Source: Gottfriedia acidiceleris (GTDB taxonomy: Bacteria; Bacillota; Bacilli; Bacillales; Bacillaceae_G). From it: 64,000 nucleotides of DNA. This document shows, one piece after another, positions 9,996 through 17,821 of this stretch (its first letter is position 1; every line of letters starts with the position of its first letter). Position numbers and translations under genes: made by a program. The notes below the pieces were generated by a model, which did not search any database, was not told where the DNA came from, and saw nothing but the letters and a program-made list of their open reading frames with translations. The DNA lies in the NCBI RefSeq assembly GCF_002128425.1, contig NZ_NESS01000007.1, positions 187,555 to 251,554 on the forward strand, in the 5' to 3' direction.

Positions 9996-10046
9996 ATTGT
10001 AGAGGAGAATCTTCCTAGTTTCAAGAGAAAGAAACTACGTACGTAG
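9996..10046 (-). promoter_or_regulatory. yttB promoter with upstream perfect palindrome
   Basis: On the minus strand TTGAAA (10019-10024), 17-base spacer, TACAAT (9996-10001). Ten bases upstream of the -35 lies the perfect 12-bp palindrome CTACGTACGTAG (10035-10046), a plausible site for a dimeric regulator. Confidence 0.55.
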
Positions 10047-10142
10047 AATGGGAAATTCAGGACAAAGTGGACAGCTAAGGAAATCATTATTTAATAACCT
10101 GAAATTACCAAAAAAGTTTTTGATTATTTTCCAATGAAGAAA

Positions 10143-12311
10143 GTAGGGAAATCTCTTACGAGACTTCCCCCTTATCAAACCGTACATGCCCTATTAAGGC
10201 ATACGGCTTACCCATATGTTGTAATGATTATCATGAGGATGCATTCCAGGCGTTTTGCATCTTTTGGAGTCGAAGAGGGTTGTAATATTCTTCGCCGTTT
10301 TCTCTTGCTCTTTTAATACTGTTTTGTAATCTGTGTTTAGCTTTTATTTTCCATTCATTTAAATATTGTTCTTTTGTATAACCATATGCTTTATTTAAGT
10401 ACAGCCAGTAGGAGGGAATCAAATTAATCTTCAGAAAGAATGTGTTATTCCATAAACTTTTCATTTTGTCCCCTTTTCTTTGGGTTGGATGTTTATGAAT
10501 AAATGCTACTCGTAGTCGCTTTCTTATGTATCCATCTAAGTTTCGAAGTGTTCGTCTCGTCCATCTAGTTTGACAATGACTTGTCTGTCCTAGTTCTTCA
10601 TTAGCCTTAATCGCTTTGATGATCGTCACATAATAATTCACTTTTCCACGTATAATTGGATTCACTCGATTAATCCACTCTTCTTTGTTCAGAGTTAATG
10701 TCTTTCGAGTCTTTTCTTTAATTTTCAAACGAAAGTCTTTGATTGATTCGTCTTTAGGAGTTACATGAAATATAGGTTTATTATCTTTCTTATTCGGTCT
10801 CCAATGATGAAATGTAAAACCTAAGAAATCGAAATCGTCCTTCTCAAAGTTGACTACTCTTGTTTTCTCTTTTGAAATCTCTAATCCTAATTCTTTCAAC
10901 TTTTCTTTAGTTAAGGTCGCTGCCTTTTCGATTGATTCTTTTGATTTCGCAAACAAAAGAAAGTCGTCCGCGTAGCGGACGAATCGAATACCATTTAAAT
11001 CCCATTCCCAATCAAGTTCATTAAGGTATACATTCGCTAGTAAAGGAGAGATAACACCACCTTGAGGAGTCCCATAGTCTGAGTGAATCAGTTTGCCTTC
11101 TTCCATATGCCCGACCTTTAGCCATTGTTCAATCAATCCTAAAGCTGTTCGGTCTGATACATATTTCTTCAGTATTCCAATTAGTTTCTTATGTGGAATA
11201 TTATCGAAGAAACCTTTAATATCACAATCATAAATGTGATTGTACCCTTGTTCGATATTCCATAAGATAATTTGTAAAGCTCTCTGGACTCCTCGGTTTG
11301 GTCGGTATCCTACTGACCAACTATGAAATAAAAGGTCTTCAAATTTTGGCTGAAGTACGTTAACTAGACTCTGTTGGACAATTCGGTCCTCAATTGTCGG
11401 AATTCCTAAAGGTCGTTTCTTTCCATTCTTCTTTGGTATGTATACTCTTTTAACTGGTTGTGCTTTGTAGGTATTCGTTTTCAACTTTTCAAGTAGTGAC
11501 AGTATATTTCCTTCTAAGTTAGATTCATAGCTTTCAATTGATTCACCGTCAATACCACCTGTACCTTTATTCGCTTTTACTTGTTCAAAGCTTTGAGTTA
11601 ATCTACGGTCGAATAATAATTGACCATAAACACTGTGTAATTTAAATTTCCACTCTTGATTCATTACGTATTCCATGCCTTTCCTTGATGTTCATTCAAA
11701 CGGTTTTACCTCAGTAACTTGATTGTTAACATTCCATCTCGTCCATGACTTGGAGCCATAGGTCGTTCCCCTTCCGTTCATTCGGTGTTATGGTCATCGA
11801 ACTACTTCCGTATTATGAGAACGTCTGACTTCTCCACCCGTTCTTCATCACTTCGGATTACCCTTATAGATTAGAACCCTGCCTGTTCGGTAAGGTGGAG
11901 ACCTCACGGGGTCATCGCATTTTCCTTCAAGACATACCCTGCACCATCACGTTATAAGCCATATTTTCTCGCTCTGACTTCTAAAGAAAATGCCGTTTTA
12001 GTGGGCTTCCTCACTTTTCGCAGAGTCGCCAACTTATCCCGCCGCCGTGCTTCACACTTCTTGCATTAGGGTCTATCTTTTCGCCTACGGGTCTCTCGAT
12101 TTACCGCATCTCCTTCAGACATTACCTCACAATAATGCCCTAGATTAGACTTCTCGAGCTAGGTCAGTCTCCTCGAGGATGGATTTTCACCATCTGGAAT
12201 TCATAATTTTATCTTTCATCCAGTCGTTACACCGAAGTGTCGTCTCTGTCTAGATAAAAATGATTGAAGGGTGCTGACTAGGTCAGCACCCTATGCGACT
12301 GCCCGTCGCAC
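10143..12311 (-). mobile_element. Group II intron inserted in a terminator T-tract
   Basis: The minus strand reads TTTTT then GTGCGAC at 12311, the canonical group II 5' end, with GCGAC/GTCGC able to form the first stem. The 3' side has a domain V-like hairpin (AGCCGTATGCC ... GGGCATGTACGGTTT, about 10172-10203). It is followed by a domain VI-like stem (GGGGAAGTCTC ... GAGATTTCCC) and ends CCCTAC at 10143. The interior is about 2.17 kb and encodes one reverse transcriptase. The 5' exon is the hairpin GGAAGGC/GCCTTCC plus T5, so the element sits exactly in a terminator, the target preference known for group IIC introns. The stretch 11677-12306 is intron RNA, not a gene gap. Confidence 0.88.
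10231..11676 (-). CDS. Group II intron reverse transcriptase/maturase
   Basis: 481 residues. The N-terminal RT0-RT1 region is followed by fingers/palm motifs: YIPKKNGKKRPLGIPTIEDR, YDCDIKGFFDNIPH (first catalytic Asp), GTPQGGVISPLLANVYLNEL and RYADDFLLF (YADD at about residue 236). A maturase (X) domain follows. No C-terminal HNH endonuclease with paired CxxC motifs is present, which fits endonuclease-lacking introns. The frame is intact, so the intron may be active. The ATG follows AAGGAAAGG. Confidence 0.93.
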   Translation of the reverse strand: MEYVMNQEWKFKLHSVYGQLLFDRRLTQSFEQVKANKGTGGIDGESIESYESNLEGNILSLLEKLKTNTYKAQPVKRVYIPKKNGKKRPLGIPTIEDRIVQQSLVNVLQPKFEDLLFHSWSVGYRPNRGVQRALQIILWNIEQGYNHIYDCDIKGFFDNIPHKKLIGILKKYVSDRTALGLIEQWLKVGHMEEGKLIHSDYGTPQGGVISPLLANVYLNELDWEWDLNGIRFVRYADDFLLFAKSKESIEKAATLTKEKLKELGLEISKEKTRVVNFEKDDFDFLGFTFHHWRPNKKDNKPIFHVTPKDESIKDFRLKIKEKTRKTLTLNKEEWINRVNPIIRGKVNYYVTIIKAIKANEELGQTSHCQTRWTRRTLRNLDGYIRKRLRVAFIHKHPTQRKGDKMKSLWNNTFFLKINLIPSYWLYLNKAYGYTKEQYLNEWKIKAKHRLQNSIKRARENGEEYYNPLRLQKMQNAWNASS

Positions 12312-12333
12312 AAAAAGGAAGGCCCAGCCTTCC
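12312..12333 (-). terminator. Terminator carrying the intron (5' exon)
   Basis: GGAAGGC (12317-12323) and GCCTTCC (12327-12333) form a perfect 7-bp stem. The minus-strand T5 run (12312-12316) abuts the intron. It would end transcription of the ytzC/small-protein unit. Confidence 0.85.
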
Positions 12334-12361
12334 CTTTTCGCTCTTCCTATTCCCTTTTTGT

Positions 12362-12511
12362 TTAACCCTGTTTTGATCTTTGTGGTTGACCTTTTTTAGA
12401 ATTATTCATTTTCACTTGATCTACTGCTGAAAGTTCACCTGAGAATTCTGTAATCGTTTTATTCTTTGTTTTTTGCTCAGGGTTATTGCTTTTTGATTTC
12501 TTTTTTACCAT
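12362..12511 (-). CDS. Small basic protein, possibly gamma-type spore protein
   Basis: 49 residues from the ATG at 12511, very rich in Lys, Asn, Gln and Ser. The segment TITEFSGELSAVDQVKMNN resembles the TEF(A/S)xE...V..xN repeat of gamma-type small acid-soluble spore proteins. GGGAGG lies 9 bases upstream. An in-frame ATG at 12559 also has an excellent AAAGGAG site and would give 65 residues, so two starts are possible. It follows ytzC and precedes the intron-carrying terminator. The family assignment is tentative. Confidence 0.55.
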   Translation of the reverse strand: MVKKKSKSNNPEQKTKNKTITEFSGELSAVDQVKMNNSKKGQPQRSKQG

Positions 12512-12572
12512 TTTTGGTTTCCTCCCAAGGATCGCATATTCTTGAACGTATTCTTGCATATTCTAATCTCCT

Positions 12573-12842
12573 TTAGTGCGGAGTAATAATCATCTGATGC
12601 TGTAGTTGTGTTAATTGTCTACGTAAACGATAGAACTCATCTTTATTTTCTGCATTTGCAAGGTTTGCAACTTTTTCAAGCTCTATAAGTGCTTCTTCAA
12701 TCCCTGCCTGTGCTTGTGAATATTCAATATCATTATAATGCTCTTGTCTCATTCCAATTTCTAATTGCTCTACTGCGTAATCATACGCTTCTTTTGCTTT
12801 TTGTACTTGTTCTTGTCCGAAATTGCGATCTGTTATTCCCAA
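12573..12842 (-). CDS. ytzC: DUF2524-family protein YtzC
   Basis: 89 residues, all alpha-helical in appearance (KAKEAYDYAVEQLEIGMRQE, then ALIELEKVANLANAENKDEF), ending RRQLTQLQHQMI. This matches the small Bacillus YtzC (DUF2524) family of unknown function, also found beside ytqA/ytqB in B. subtilis. The start is a TTG seven bases after GGAGG. It is divergent from ytqA and likely co-transcribed with the small basic protein downstream. Confidence 0.75.
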   Translation of the reverse strand: MGITDRNFGQEQVQKAKEAYDYAVEQLEIGMRQEHYNDIEYSQAQAGIEEALIELEKVANLANAENKDEFYRLRRQLTQLQHQMIITPH

Positions 12843-12910
12843 GAAAATACCTCCTTTGAGACTTTAATGAAGTATCCGATATGTAGGTTACCTCAAGGAT
12901 AGTATTTCCG

Positions 12911-12962
12911 AACCTTTCAATCAGAGTACAATTATTTGTTTACAAATAAGAAAGGTTTTTCC
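12911..12962 (+). other. Terminator-like hairpin upstream of ytqA
   Basis: AACCTTTC (12911-12918) pairs with GAAAGGTT (12950-12957). Inside, TTATTTGT and ACAAATAA form a perfect 8-bp stem contiguous with the outer right arm, and TTTTT follows. It could be an attenuator in the ytqA leader, or just a palindromic operator between the divergent genes. Confidence 0.4.
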
Positions 12963-13029
12963 ATTTGGTTTTCTTAATAGAGCATGATAAAATCGATAAT
13001 ATTGACTTAAATTAAGGGAGGGATGAGGA

Positions 13030-13992
13030 ATGATAAAAAACAATCCTTTTCCATATACAATAGATCATAAAAGATATCATTCGTGGAATTATCATTTAAG
13101 ACAACAATTTGGCGAAAAAGTTTTTAAAGTTTCAATTGACGCTGGATTTGATTGTCCAAATAGAGATGGTACAGTTGCGTTTGGAGGTTGTACTTTTTGT
13201 AGCGCCTCTGGTTCGGGAGACTTTGCAGGCGATCGAGCTGAGGATGTTGTAACTCAATTCCATAAAATAAAAGATAAAATGCATGAGAAATGGCAAAACG
13301 GAAAATACTTAGGCTATTTCCAGGCCTACACAAATACTCACGCAACAGTAGAAGTATTAAAACAAAAGTTCGAACCAATATTAGAGCAAGAAGGCGTGGT
13401 AGGTTTATCCATCGCAACTAGACCGGATTGTTTACCAGATGATGTTGTTGAATATCTTGCAGATTTAAATAAACGAACTTATTTATGGGTTGAATTAGGA
13501 TTGCAAACTGTTCACGAAAAAACTGCAAATATTATTAATCGTGCACACGATTATAAAACTTATGTAGAAGGCGTAGAAAAATTAAGAAAGCACAACATCC
13601 GTATTTGTTCTCATATTATTAACGGATTACCACTTGAAACTCCTGAAATGATGATGGAAACTGCAATGGAAGTTGCTAAACTTGATATTCAAGGAATTAA
13701 AATTCACTTACTTCACCTATTAAAAGGTACCGCAATGATGAAACAATATGAAAAAGGACTAGTTGAATTCATGGATTTTGACGCTTATATTAACTTAGTC
13801 GTTGATCAACTTGAAATCATTCCAAGTGATGTAATCGTACATCGTATTACTGGAGACGGTCCACCAGATTTACTAATCGGACCAATGTGGAGCTTAAAGA
13901 AATGGGAAGTATTAAATGCAATCGATCGTGAGTTTGAACGTAGAAATAGCTGGCAAGGTAAATTCGCAAATAATCGAGTACAATTAACATGA
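13030..13992 (+). CDS. ytqA: Radical SAM enzyme YtqA (tRNA wobble-modification candidate)
   Basis: 320 residues of the TIGR01212 radical SAM family. The iron-sulfur cluster cysteines lie in FDCPNRDGTVAFGGCTFC (about residues 40-57), an atypically spaced C-x10-C-x2-C. The protein ends with the family tail. Work on B. subtilis assigns this protein (MnmL) to the glycine-independent route to mnm5s2U at the tRNA wobble position, upstream of the methyltransferase YtqB; I recall this from the literature. The ATG follows GGGAGGG. The gene overlaps ytqB by 4 bases, so the two are translationally coupled. Confidence 0.88.
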   Translation: MIKNNPFPYTIDHKRYHSWNYHLRQQFGEKVFKVSIDAGFDCPNRDGTVAFGGCTFCSASGSGDFAGDRAEDVVTQFHKIKDKMHEKWQNGKYLGYFQAYTNTHATVEVLKQKFEPILEQEGVVGLSIATRPDCLPDDVVEYLADLNKRTYLWVELGLQTVHEKTANIINRAHDYKTYVEGVEKLRKHNIRICSHIINGLPLETPEMMMETAMEVAKLDIQGIKIHLLHLLKGTAMMKQYEKGLVEFMDFDAYINLVVDQLEIIPSDVIVHRITGDGPPDLLIGPMWSLKKWEVLNAIDREFERRNSWQGKFANNRVQLT

Positions 13993-14564
13993 TTTTAGAT
14001 CGTATTTTACCGTACGCTAGAAAGCTTCTTCAATCAACTGTTAAAGAAGGCGATATTACCATTGATGCCACAATGGGTAATGGTCATGATACAGTATTTT
14101 TAGCAAAATTAGTTGGTAAAACTGGTCATGTATATGGATTTGATATTCAAGAATTAGCTGTTCAAAAAACGACTGAAAGAATAAATAATGAAAATTTAAG
14201 CAATCAAGTTACACTTTTACAAAAAAGTCATTCAGAAGTAAAAAAAGCAATCCCAGCTTCATTACACGAGAAGTTAAAGGGCGCAATATTTAATCTAGGG
14301 TACTTGCCTGGTAGTGATAAATCTGTTGTAACAGTACCCGAGTCAACAATTTCTGCAATTGAACAAATACTAGAAATGATGGCTCCAGAAGGAATTATCG
14401 TAGTTGTGATATATCATGGTCATGAAGGTGGACAAATTGAAAAAGATGCATTAATGAATTTTGCTCAAAACATCCCTCAAGACTTGGCACATGTATTAAC
14501 TTATCGATTTATTAATCAAGCAAATAATCCTCCTTTTATATTAGCAATTGAAAAAAGGGCTTAA
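13989..14564 (+). CDS. mnmM: tRNA U34 methyltransferase MnmM (YtqB)
   Basis: 191 residues with a SAM-dependent Rossmann fold. Motif I is ITIDATMGNGHDTVFLAKLV (about residues 23-42), followed by VYGFDIQELAV. This is the rRNA_methylase/YtqB family, shown in B. subtilis to methylate aminomethyl(thio)uridine at the tRNA wobble position (MnmM). The start overlaps the end of ytqA. A terminator follows immediately. Co-localisation with ytqA supports one modification pathway. Confidence 0.88.
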   Translation: MILDRILPYARKLLQSTVKEGDITIDATMGNGHDTVFLAKLVGKTGHVYGFDIQELAVQKTTERINNENLSNQVTLLQKSHSEVKKAIPASLHEKLKGAIFNLGYLPGSDKSVVTVPESTISAIEQILEMMAPEGIIVVVIYHGHEGGQIEKDALMNFAQNIPQDLAHVLTYRFINQANNPPFILAIEKRA

Positions 14565-14595
14565 GAAAAAACTGTCTTATTAAAGGCAGTTTTTT
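14565..14595 (+). terminator. Terminator of ytqA-ytqB (left copy)
   Basis: AAAAAACTG.CTT / AAG.CAGTTTTTT stem with T6. The 31 bases recur, with one mismatch, at 14997-15027 on the other side of the dispersed repeat. Confidence 0.85.
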
Positions 14596-14598
14596 CAC

Positions 14599-14996
14599 GC
14601 TGTTGAAGAAGACCTTTGTCAATTAAGATGGAATTTTATCACTGATAAATAAGTTGTGTGAGCTTGATTTCCACTACAGTGTGCTCGCTTTCCATGGGGC
14701 GAGATTCTTTAGCCTCCTCGGCGTTCGCCTGTGGGGTCTTTAGCCTTCCCGCTAATCCCATAGGAGCCTGGCACCCTTTCGTTCCAATCAACGTCTTAAT
14801 AAAAAAAAAAATATTTGTCATAATAATAACGTTAATTATGTTGCATTTTTGCAAGTTAGTTAAAAAAATATATTAAATCAATTGTCTTTCAATAAGAGAC
14901 GATTAAAAGATCATATTTAAAAATATTGCAAATTGCATCGAATATCATTAAATGTTCGTATTTTTTATATTGACTACAATATATTTCAACACTCTG
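14599..14996 (+). repeat. Dispersed repeat, copy 1 (398 bp)
   Basis: Starts GCTGTTGAAGAAG, contains a GC-rich structured core (14675-14785, with TCGCTTTCCATGGGGCGAG and TTTAGCC twice), and ends ATTTCAACACTCTG. It is highly similar to 40998-41487 in the same orientation, except that copy 2 has about 90-110 extra bases after the core. Similar core sequences are common between genes in Bacillaceae genomes, as far as I recall. Short open frames across it are fortuitous. Confidence 0.9.
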
Positions 14997-15027
14997 GAAA
15001 AAACTGTCTTACTAAAGGCAGTTTTTT
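14997..15027 (+). terminator. Orphan second copy of the ytqB terminator
   Basis: Same 31 bases as 14565-14595 with a single T-to-C change in the loop. No gene ends here, so it looks duplicated together with, or by, insertion of the repeat. Confidence 0.8.
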
Positions 15028-15192
15028 TATTTTGTCCCCAATTATTTCAAAAGTACAATTATAGAATTTTGTTTTACCTCATCAAAATCATTATAAATAT
15101 CTTAAAAAATCATTAAAAATTCATTAATGGTAAATTTTTCTTGGAAAATTGGTAAAGATAAAAAAATCAAAAAAAGAAAAGAGGTTTTCAAA

Positions 15193-15675
15193 ATGAAAAA
15201 AGCTATTTTTGCAGGTGCAGTAGTTAGTCTTTTTACACTTAGTACAATTTCGGTAAATGCAGAAAACATCGCAGCAGCAAATTATTATGTACATCCACAT
15301 CATGATCATGATGCAACTACAGATGATGGTGAGCATCATAGACATCACCATCATCATAACAACAAAGCAAATAAAATGTTAGAAAACCACAAAAAAGAAG
15401 TTGTTAAGTATATTTCAAATTATTTAAACCAACCTGAAGCAAATATAAATAAAGCTGTTGAGAAACATAAAATGCACATGAAGAAATTAATATTTATAGC
15501 AGTTGTAGCAAAACTTTCAAATAAACCTTTAGAAAATATCATCGCTCAAAAAAGCAAAACAAATTCATTTAAAGAAATATTAGATAATAATAATATTAAA
15601 CGTGAGCAATTTTTTGAAGAAATGAAAAGAGTTCACCGAGATATTTTTACTCAAATTGAACCTACTAAAAATTAA
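15193..15675 (+). CDS. Secreted histidine-rich protein
   Basis: 160 residues from the ATG at 15193 (after AAAAGAGG); the open frame upstream to 15127 lacks a ribosome site. Residues 1-23 form a signal peptide (hydrophobic core AIFAGAVVSLFTLSTI, cleavage near VNA-EN). Residues 33-55 are a His/Asp cluster with about a dozen His, including HHRHHHHH. The remainder is Lys-rich and probably helical, with EANINKAVEKHKMHMKKLIF. Extracytoplasmic binding of Zn, Ni or Cu is a reasonable inference; the family was not recognised. No metal-regulator site was identified. Confidence 0.7.
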   Translation: MKKAIFAGAVVSLFTLSTISVNAENIAAANYYVHPHHDHDATTDDGEHHRHHHHHNNKANKMLENHKKEVVKYISNYLNQPEANINKAVEKHKMHMKKLIFIAVVAKLSNKPLENIIAQKSKTNSFKEILDNNNIKREQFFEEMKRVHRDIFTQIEPTKN

Positions 15676-15688
15676 TTTAAACAAATGC

Positions 15689-15730
15689 GCCTATTAAGTC
15701 ATTGTACTTATTAGGCCTCTTTTTATTTTA
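15689..15730 (+). terminator. Terminator of the His-rich gene
   Basis: Perfect 10-bp stem GCCTATTAAG (15689-15698) / CTTATTAGGC (15707-15716), followed by CTCTTTTTATTTT. The sequence 15731-15972 shows nothing beyond AT-rich promoter-like DNA. Confidence 0.85.
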
Positions 15731-15972
15731 TTCGTTTTTGATTGAAGTTTCATAAACTTATCAACAAGTTTTCTATTAAGAACATAACCACTTTAGAAAA
15801 AACATAAAATAATTTATCTAAAAAATTCACAAAAAATTATTAATAATATCTAATTACGGCGTATTCAAGAAATCAATTGAATATTATGTAAAGATATAAC
15901 CACTTAATTGATGTGTTCATACAAACCAAATAGTAGTTGATTGATATAAACCAACTCTAGGGGCGTGAAGAG

Positions 15973-16335
15973 TTGACTACAAACCAAAACAATTTGAATA
16001 AACTATTTCGTAATGTTTTTCAGTTCATTTTACGGAATTCGAATTGGGTATTATTATTAATTGGATTAATTGCGTTCATCAATTACTGGTCAGTTTTTTA
16101 CCTTGTTTCATTATATAGAGGATTTCATACAGAATCTTCACAAGTAAATCAGATGACACTTTGGGTAATTTATGGGTATTTTTATGGGTTTTTCGGGAGT
16201 ATGATTTTAATTTATTTACACTCTTTCGTACTAAAATATATGTTATTTTTTCGAAAAATTAAAAGTGCCATTTCGTTTATACTCCTTCATTTTGCTTATT
16301 TTGTTTCGCTTATTTTATTAATTCTATTAAACTAA
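15973..16335 (+). CDS. Small membrane protein of unknown function
   Basis: 120 residues with three predicted membrane segments: NWVLLLIGLIAFINYWSVFY (about 23-42), a Tyr/Phe/Gly-rich middle segment near 66-90, and a C-terminal ISFILLHFAYFVSLILLILL. The start is a TTG after GGGGCGTGAAG, a moderate ribosome site. It is flanked by a terminator on each side, so likely monocistronic. No family recognised. Confidence 0.55.
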   Translation: MTTNQNNLNKLFRNVFQFILRNSNWVLLLIGLIAFINYWSVFYLVSLYRGFHTESSQVNQMTLWVIYGYFYGFFGSMILIYLHSFVLKYMLFFRKIKSAISFILLHFAYFVSLILLILLN

Positions 16336-16431
16336 GTTTCTATTTAAATTGTTACCAATTTAATGCTTAAGCTTGTTTTCTCATTCAATTTTGGTTTATA
16401 CTTAGGTTAAATTTAATGCATCGTTCGGAGG

Positions 16432-16494
16432 AGCCTGTCACGATAGGGATAAGTATGTTTTTTTACTTACCCTATTGTGGCAGGTTCTTTTTTT
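16432..16494 (+). terminator. Long hairpin with T-tract before the antiporter gene
   Basis: GCCTGTCACGATAGGGATAAGT (arm 16433-16454) pairs over some 20 positions with 16465-16484 (ACTTACCCTAT...GGCAGG). It is followed by TTCTTTTTTT, 25 bases before the antiporter ATG. It may simply end the upstream gene, but its proximity suggests a leader attenuator. Confidence 0.75.
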
Positions 16495-16519
16495 ATGCGA
16501 TCAGACAGGAGATGAATTT

Positions 16520-17695
16520 ATGCTTTATGTGCAACTTGCGATTATATTGATTGCCTCTAAAGTTTTTGGGGATTTAAGTACAAAGCTTGGTCAGCCCGCT
16601 GTCTTAGGAAAGCTATTAATAGGGATCATATTAGGTCCAGCTGTACTTGGAATCATTACTGAAACAGAAACATTAAATGAAATGAGTGAAATTGGCGTCA
16701 TTTTACTTATGTTTATTGCAGGTATAGAAACTGATCTTAATGAATTTAAACGAACTGGGAAAGCTTCTTCTTATGTAGGGATACTCGGAATACTGTTACC
16801 ATTAATCTCAGGATATCTTTATGGAACTTCCATAAACTTAAGCCAATTTGAAGCTATTTTTTTAGGTCTAATCCTTTCTGCAACTAGCGTAAGTATTTCT
16901 GTGGCTACATTAAAAGAAATGGGTAAACTTAAAACAAAAGATGGTGCAACAATTTTAGGAGCTGCCGTAATTGATGATATTGTTGTCATCATAGCATTAG
17001 CATTTGTTATGAGTTTCAGTGATAGCGCAGTTAGTTTACCAATTCTTTTATTTAAAAAGTTTATATTTTTTACATTTGCCATATTAATCGGTTGGAAGAT
17101 TATACCTTGGTTCCTAAAAAAGTTTATAAAACTAAACGTTTCAGAAACACTAATCTCTGCTGCTTTAATAGTTTGCTTCTTATTCTCAGCCTTTGCCGAG
17201 CAAACAGGTATTGCTGCAATAATCGGAGCTTATATCGCAGGTATTTCGATATCCGTTACTAAGTTTAAACAAGAAGTATTTGAAAAGGTTGAAACAATTG
17301 CTTACTCTGTATTTGTACCTGTGTTTTTCACTTTAATAGGTGTATCAGTTCAATTTACAGGGCTAAGTCATTCGATTCCGACTATTATTATTATAAGTAT
17401 TATCGCTATTTTAACGAAACTAATTGGTGGAGCATTAGGAGCAAAACTAGCGGGATTCCCAACAAAAAATTCACTTGGAATTGGTTCAGCTATGGTCTCA
17501 CGCGGGGAAGTTGCTCTAATTATGGCATCAACAGGTTTAGCAAATAATCTTTTAAGTAAAGAAATGTTTGCTATCCTTGTTATTGTAGTACTAATCACAA
17601 CAATTGTAACTCCACCACTTATGAAAATATTTTTCTCTGAAAAAAAGGAAGCTTTAAATATAAACAGTAAAAGGGAGATGTCCCATAAATTGTAA
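16520..17695 (+). CDS. CPA2-family monovalent cation/proton antiporter
   Basis: 391 residues from the ATG at 16520, after AGGAGA; the frame upstream to 16475 overlaps the leader hairpin. About 12 membrane segments. The conserved KefB/NapA-type features are LGQPAVLGKLLIGIILGPAVLG near residue 20 and GAAVIDDIVVIIALAFV (the ion-binding Asp-Asp pair near residue 155). Only the exchanger domain is present, with no C-terminal RCK/TrkA-N domain. It exchanges Na+ or K+ for H+ across the membrane; the ion cannot be told from the sequence. Confidence 0.85.
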   Translation: MLYVQLAIILIASKVFGDLSTKLGQPAVLGKLLIGIILGPAVLGIITETETLNEMSEIGVILLMFIAGIETDLNEFKRTGKASSYVGILGILLPLISGYLYGTSINLSQFEAIFLGLILSATSVSISVATLKEMGKLKTKDGATILGAAVIDDIVVIIALAFVMSFSDSAVSLPILLFKKFIFFTFAILIGWKIIPWFLKKFIKLNVSETLISAALIVCFLFSAFAEQTGIAAIIGAYIAGISISVTKFKQEVFEKVETIAYSVFVPVFFTLIGVSVQFTGLSHSIPTIIIISIIAILTKLIGGALGAKLAGFPTKNSLGIGSAMVSRGEVALIMASTGLANNLLSKEMFAILVIVVLITTIVTPPLMKIFFSEKKEALNINSKREMSHKL

Positions 17696-17736
17696 TACCA
17701 ATGGTCATATTTGATTGCAATACAAAAAATACTAAA

Positions 17737-17775
17737 AACCCCACAAGGAAATTTATCACCTTGTGGGGGTTCTTT
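17737..17775 (+). terminator. Bidirectional terminator between antiporter and ytpB
   Basis: Perfect 12-bp stem AACCCCACAAGG (17737-17748) / CCTTGTGGGGGTT (17759-17771), with loop AAATTTATCA and T-rich flanks on both strands. Confidence 0.88.
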
Positions 17776-17821
17776 AATTATCGAAGTCTTTTAAGATAAT
17801 ACTTCTTTTGAGTATTCTTGT

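Noticed and set aside
14639-14876. Open frames of about 70 codons on both strands inside the dispersed repeat
   Set aside because: They merely translate the repeat; the second copy (41063-41257) gives a related but divergent tail, and no ribosome site or family match is seen.
16400-16519. Known riboswitch class (fluoride, c-di-AMP, Li+/nhaA) before the antiporter
   Set aside because: None of the conserved cores I know could be found; only the hairpin and T-tract are supported.
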